Source: Halothermothrix sp. (GTDB lineage Bacteria; Bacillota; Halanaerobiia; DY22613). From it: a DNA stretch of 64,000 bases. Below, piece by piece: positions 62,001 through 64,000 of the stretch; the first letter of the stretch is position 1, and every line of letters starts with the position of its first letter. A program made the translations under genes and the position numbers. The notes under the pieces are model-generated. The model made no database searches, was not told where the DNA came from, and was given only the letters and a program-made list of their open reading frames with translations. The stretch is from assembly GCA_016841825.1 (NCBI GenBank), contig JAENYK010000003.1:186001-250000 (forward strand), in the 5' to 3' direction.

Positions 62001-64000
62001 TGCTTGCTCATCAAATGGACAACAGTGTCCAGTCGGGGAGAAGATACTTCCTTCAGCATAAACATATCCCGTTTTTTCAGGTACATGAATACAAATTCCT
62101 CCCGCCAATGCCATATCACAATCATCACTTAAAAGAGATTGTTTGGCCAAATGTACCGCCACAAGTGATGTTGAACAGGCTGTTTGAACATCAACACCTG
62201 GTCCCTTAAGATTGAGTTTATAAGATACTCGGGTCACCAAAAAATCTTTGTCATTACAAATATTAGTCTGAAAATCACCCAGAGAGTTGATAATTTCTGA
62301 ATTGGAAATCACATTATTCAACAAATATGTGTTTAATCCAGCTCCGGCAAATACACCAATACCACCTGGATATGTTTCAGGATTATAACCTGCATCTTCT
62401 AAAGCCATCCAACAATGCTCGAGAAATACCCGATGTTGTGGATCCATGATATCGGCTTCTTTTGGACTAATATTAAAAAATTCAGAATCAAACAGATCTA
62501 TATCTCCTAAAATTCCACCAGCTCCAATAAAGTTAGGGTGGTTATCTTCTACTTCGTAAACATTTACCCGTTCCGCTGCATCTTCTCTGAAAAAAGTAAT
62601 CGACTCTGTTTTGTTGATCAGATTTTGCCAGAATTGGTCTGAATTTTTGGCTCCCGGAACTTGCATTGCTATTCCAATTATCGCTATATCTCCGGAAGAA
62701 TCGTTGATTCCTTTCCTCTCCGATTCTGTTTTATCAACCAATATCTCTGATTTCTGACCTGTGATATATTTAGCCAGATCGCTGATTGTGGGCAAATTGA
62801 ACATCTCTATGATTGGGACCTCCTGACCAAAAGCTTTTTCCAATCTCGCTTTCAACTGTATCATCAATAATGAATGCCCGCCCAGATCAAAGAAATTATC
62901 ATGCACCCCAATCTTGCTTCTCCCCAGTAAATCTTTCCAGATCTCCTGAATACTCACCTCGACTTTATTTCGTGGAGCCAGATATTCATTCCCAATATGC
63001 AGACTCCCCTCAATCTTATGTAGTTCTTTTTTGTCAATTTTCCCATTTGGTGTTAGAGGGAATTTATCTAACTTTATAAAATTCCCCGGAATCATATAAT
63101 CGGGAAGACTTTTACTTAAAAAAGTTCGAATCTCTTTTGTAGTTATCTCATTATTTGCAACCAAAAAAGCAGATAATTGTTTTTCATCATCTCTGTTCTG
63201 TTGAACTATTACCGAGACATTCTTTACTCCGGGATATCTAAGTAAATGGTTTTCAACTTCCCGTAACTCGATTCTATTTCCCCGAATTTTTACTTGATGA
63301 TCTATTCTTCCCAGATATTCTACGCAACCATCCTCCAACCAGCGTCCGATATCGCCTGTTCTATACATAATCTTTTCCGGAAAGATGGGATTAGAGACAA
63401 ACTTACTATCGGTTAATTCCGGTCTATTCCAATAACCAATCCCTACACTATCACCAGAGACACATATCTCACCGGGAGCTCCAATCGGCTGTAGTTGATT
63501 AAAATGATTCAAAATAAATATCTGTGTATTATAAGCTGGTTTTCCGATAGGTACTAATTCCGTTTGGGTATTAAATGGAATCTGATAATGTAACACATCA
63601 TCGGAGCATTCAGTCTGCCCGTAACAATTTACCAACGGTATGGCATACTCTCGATAAAATTTGTTGACCAGAGTAGGTTTTGTTTCCTCAGAAGTCAGAC
63701 CAATCTTTTTTAGATGAGCTAATTCTATTTTCTCTTTCCCTTCTTCTAGCAAAAACAGATATGCAGTAAGTATCGAAGGAATTAACTCCATTACAGTAAT
63801 CTGATCCCTGGCAGCCAGACGAAACTGTTCATAAGGATCTGTTTCCACGTCATCAGTGTACACTACAACCTTGCCTCCCCTAAATAGTGGAGAGAAAATT
63901 TGCCAAATTGCAGCAATTACATTTTGGCTAAAATTATTAGCTACTATATCTGTTTCGTCAATCGCAAAGACATCTATTTTTGTGAAAACATGACTAACGA
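59100..64000 (-). CDS. NRPS-PKS: A (partial, at edge) - PCP - KS - KR - ACP, no AT
   Basis: 1632 residues visible; the 5' end lies beyond the window (the frame is open to 64000). A domain from VFAIDETD on: NNFSQNVIAAIWQIF replaces the Asp235 core, then YRTGDIGRW, KIRGNRIELRE, LTPNGKIDKK; CYGQTE for YGPTE. PCP Ser in LGGHSLLMI. KS with TACSTS, ETHGTGT and NIGHLD. After the KS only linker follows (VRVPLPTYPFERRRHW); the AT is absent altogether. KR has TGGLGKIG and SSLASFLGG with YSLAN. ACP Ser in LGGHSLLAT; acidic tail LVEEIAKIYNDLE. Expected step: addition of a trans-loaded extender and keto reduction. Confidence 0.93.
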   Translation of the reverse strand, partial: VSHVFTKIDVFAIDETDIVANNFSQNVIAAIWQIFSPLFRGGKVVVYTDDVETDPYEQFRLAARDQITVMELIPSILTAYLFLLEEGKEKIELAHLKKIGLTSEETKPTLVNKFYREYAIPLVNCYGQTECSDDVLHYQIPFNTQTELVPIGKPAYNTQIFILNHFNQLQPIGAPGEICVSGDSVGIGYWNRPELTDSKFVSNPIFPEKIMYRTGDIGRWLEDGCVEYLGRIDHQVKIRGNRIELREVENHLLRYPGVKNVSVIVQQNRDDEKQLSAFLVANNEITTKEIRTFLSKSLPDYMIPGNFIKLDKFPLTPNGKIDKKELHKIEGSLHIGNEYLAPRNKVEVSIQEIWKDLLGRSKIGVHDNFFDLGGHSLLMIQLKARLEKAFGQEVPIIEMFNLPTISDLAKYITGQKSEILVDKTESERKGINDSSGDIAIIGIAMQVPGAKNSDQFWQNLINKTESITFFREDAAERVNVYEVEDNHPNFIGAGGILGDIDLFDSEFFNISPKEADIMDPQHRVFLEHCWMALEDAGYNPETYPGGIGVFAGAGLNTYLLNNVISNSEIINSLGDFQTNICNDKDFLVTRVSYKLNLKGPGVDVQTACSTSLVAVHLAKQSLLSDDCDMALAGGICIHVPEKTGYVYAEGSIFSPTGHCCPFDEQAKGTVFSNGVGIVVLKRLAAAKRDRDHIYAVIKGSAINNDGRQKVGYTGPSEAGQLKVIKKALVDANLAKESVEYIETHGTGTSLGDPVEFAALTKGYQSDRRQYCALGSVKSNIGHLDAAAGVTGLIKAVLSLHNKMIVPNINFDSPNPLLNFENSPFFIATSPLEWTTDGTRRRAAVSSFGIGGTNAHVILEEAELVQVPPSAKQWYLIVLSARSESAVYRMAANLANFLEKNRGLNLADLAYTLQVGRKRFDYGLAFGCRDIDECLYTLNTLDREHVVAVRKKDIQQQIDLTELTSLDEYSKNVRLGEMWLAGVEIDWEKIYWEEKRVRVPLPTYPFERRRHWIEPKIVQNLTSSAEAAVKNELIEDWFYLPVWKQSFPAGSVGDGYQSSFLLFVDDAGWGMRLADLLIKSNNSVTIVKKGDNYQKIDERTYLIDPCKLEDYITLVQDLKTYNHPVDQVVHLWSLEQTKDINVVDSIREIIDQSVYSLLLLIKGLASQQIFEQLRVWVVSDNIYRIESGDRSNPAKAAISAACKVISQEYPQIICRSIDLGNPGSIYYDQEVVLSLLVEEVNSVTEDHIIAYRNGVRWARFYEHQKFVFSNYSTGLRDRGVYVITGGLGKIGLSIARFLAESVTAKLVLINRSQFPAKEKWPYLDTADTLTCGKVDQLRQMERLGSQILIFQADCGNEKEMHEVFETVVRELGNIDGVIHAAGITDIDSFKVISDLGIEDCEKHFQAKLTGTLVLDRLLANRQYDFCILFSSLASFLGGLGFYAYSLANSFLDGFVDYQKNPRWLSINWGVWKFDDEQHRQSGIRISQLTMEAREGIKALQYALSLVGRVSQVIISPTNVNQQEPVVSQVKPSEISRKLPDYPIKENEKTLVFLWQELLGVESVGINDNFFELGGHSLLATKIVSRIRDIFKIDFSLKYFFEKPTIKDISLKIEDIWGDSELVEEIAKIYNDLE

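Noticed and set aside
1-64000. CRISPR array, tRNA, rRNA or intact transposase
   Set aside because: None recognised on either strand.

Overview
This 64-kb window comes from a low-GC bacterium. AGGAGG-type ribosome binding sites, frequent TTG and GTG starts, a LSGC lipobox on a solute-binding protein and CoA-based carbon metabolism point to an anaerobic member of the Bacillota or Halanaerobiales type. That placement is inference; there is no rRNA or tRNA to test it. No CRISPR array and no intact transposase were seen.

Layout: (1) 1-2974, minus strand: a carbohydrate ABC importer (two permeases and a lipoprotein binding protein) with a clear promoter and a hairpin just after the binding-protein gene. 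(2) 3174-4695: a TPR-repeat protein gene with its own promoter, followed by a small secreted-protein gene that is now broken. (3) 5013-17638: a catabolic regulon. One minus-strand operon encodes two KAS III-like enzymes, a short-chain dehydrogenase, a family-1-like CoA transferase and a five-gene Liv-type ABC importer. A STAND/TPR regulator with a SARP-type DNA-binding end lies upstream, and a thiolase is encoded divergently. Three promoters share one unusual layout: TGTAAC-like hexamers every 11 bp, then 10 bp, then a TANAAT -10 box. This looks like the operator code of the SARP regulator.

(4) 18916-64000, all minus strand: a large NRPS-PKS biosynthetic cluster that continues past the right edge. 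In transcription order: A-PCP-KS-KR-ACP (no AT); a discrete ACP, an acyl-CoA dehydrogenase, a discrete acyltransferase and a stand-alone serine-type A domain (together resembling an aminomalonyl-ACP extender pathway); C-A-PCP; KS(Ser)-AT-ACP; C-A(Gly)-PCP-Cy-A(Cys, oxidase inserted)-PCP (a Gly-thiazole unit); KS-decayed AT-ACP; C-A(Gly)-PCP; a B12-type radical SAM enzyme; a lone C domain; partial C-A-PCP; KS-decayed AT-KR-ACP-C with a mutated C-domain motif; a second discrete ACP; then a jelly-roll-like protein, two BtrH-like proteins and a Cys-rich DUF3795-like protein. No thioesterase, phosphopantetheinyl transferase or exporter lies in the window.

Working model (inference): serine is loaded on the discrete ACP and oxidised toward aminomalonyl-ACP. 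The discrete AT delivers it to the modules whose own AT is gone or decayed. The NRPS modules add glycine and a cysteine-derived thiazole, the radical SAM enzyme alkylates carbon, and release uses the terminal C domain or a BtrH-like acyltransferase. Adenylation codes and domain limits were read by hand and are approximate.
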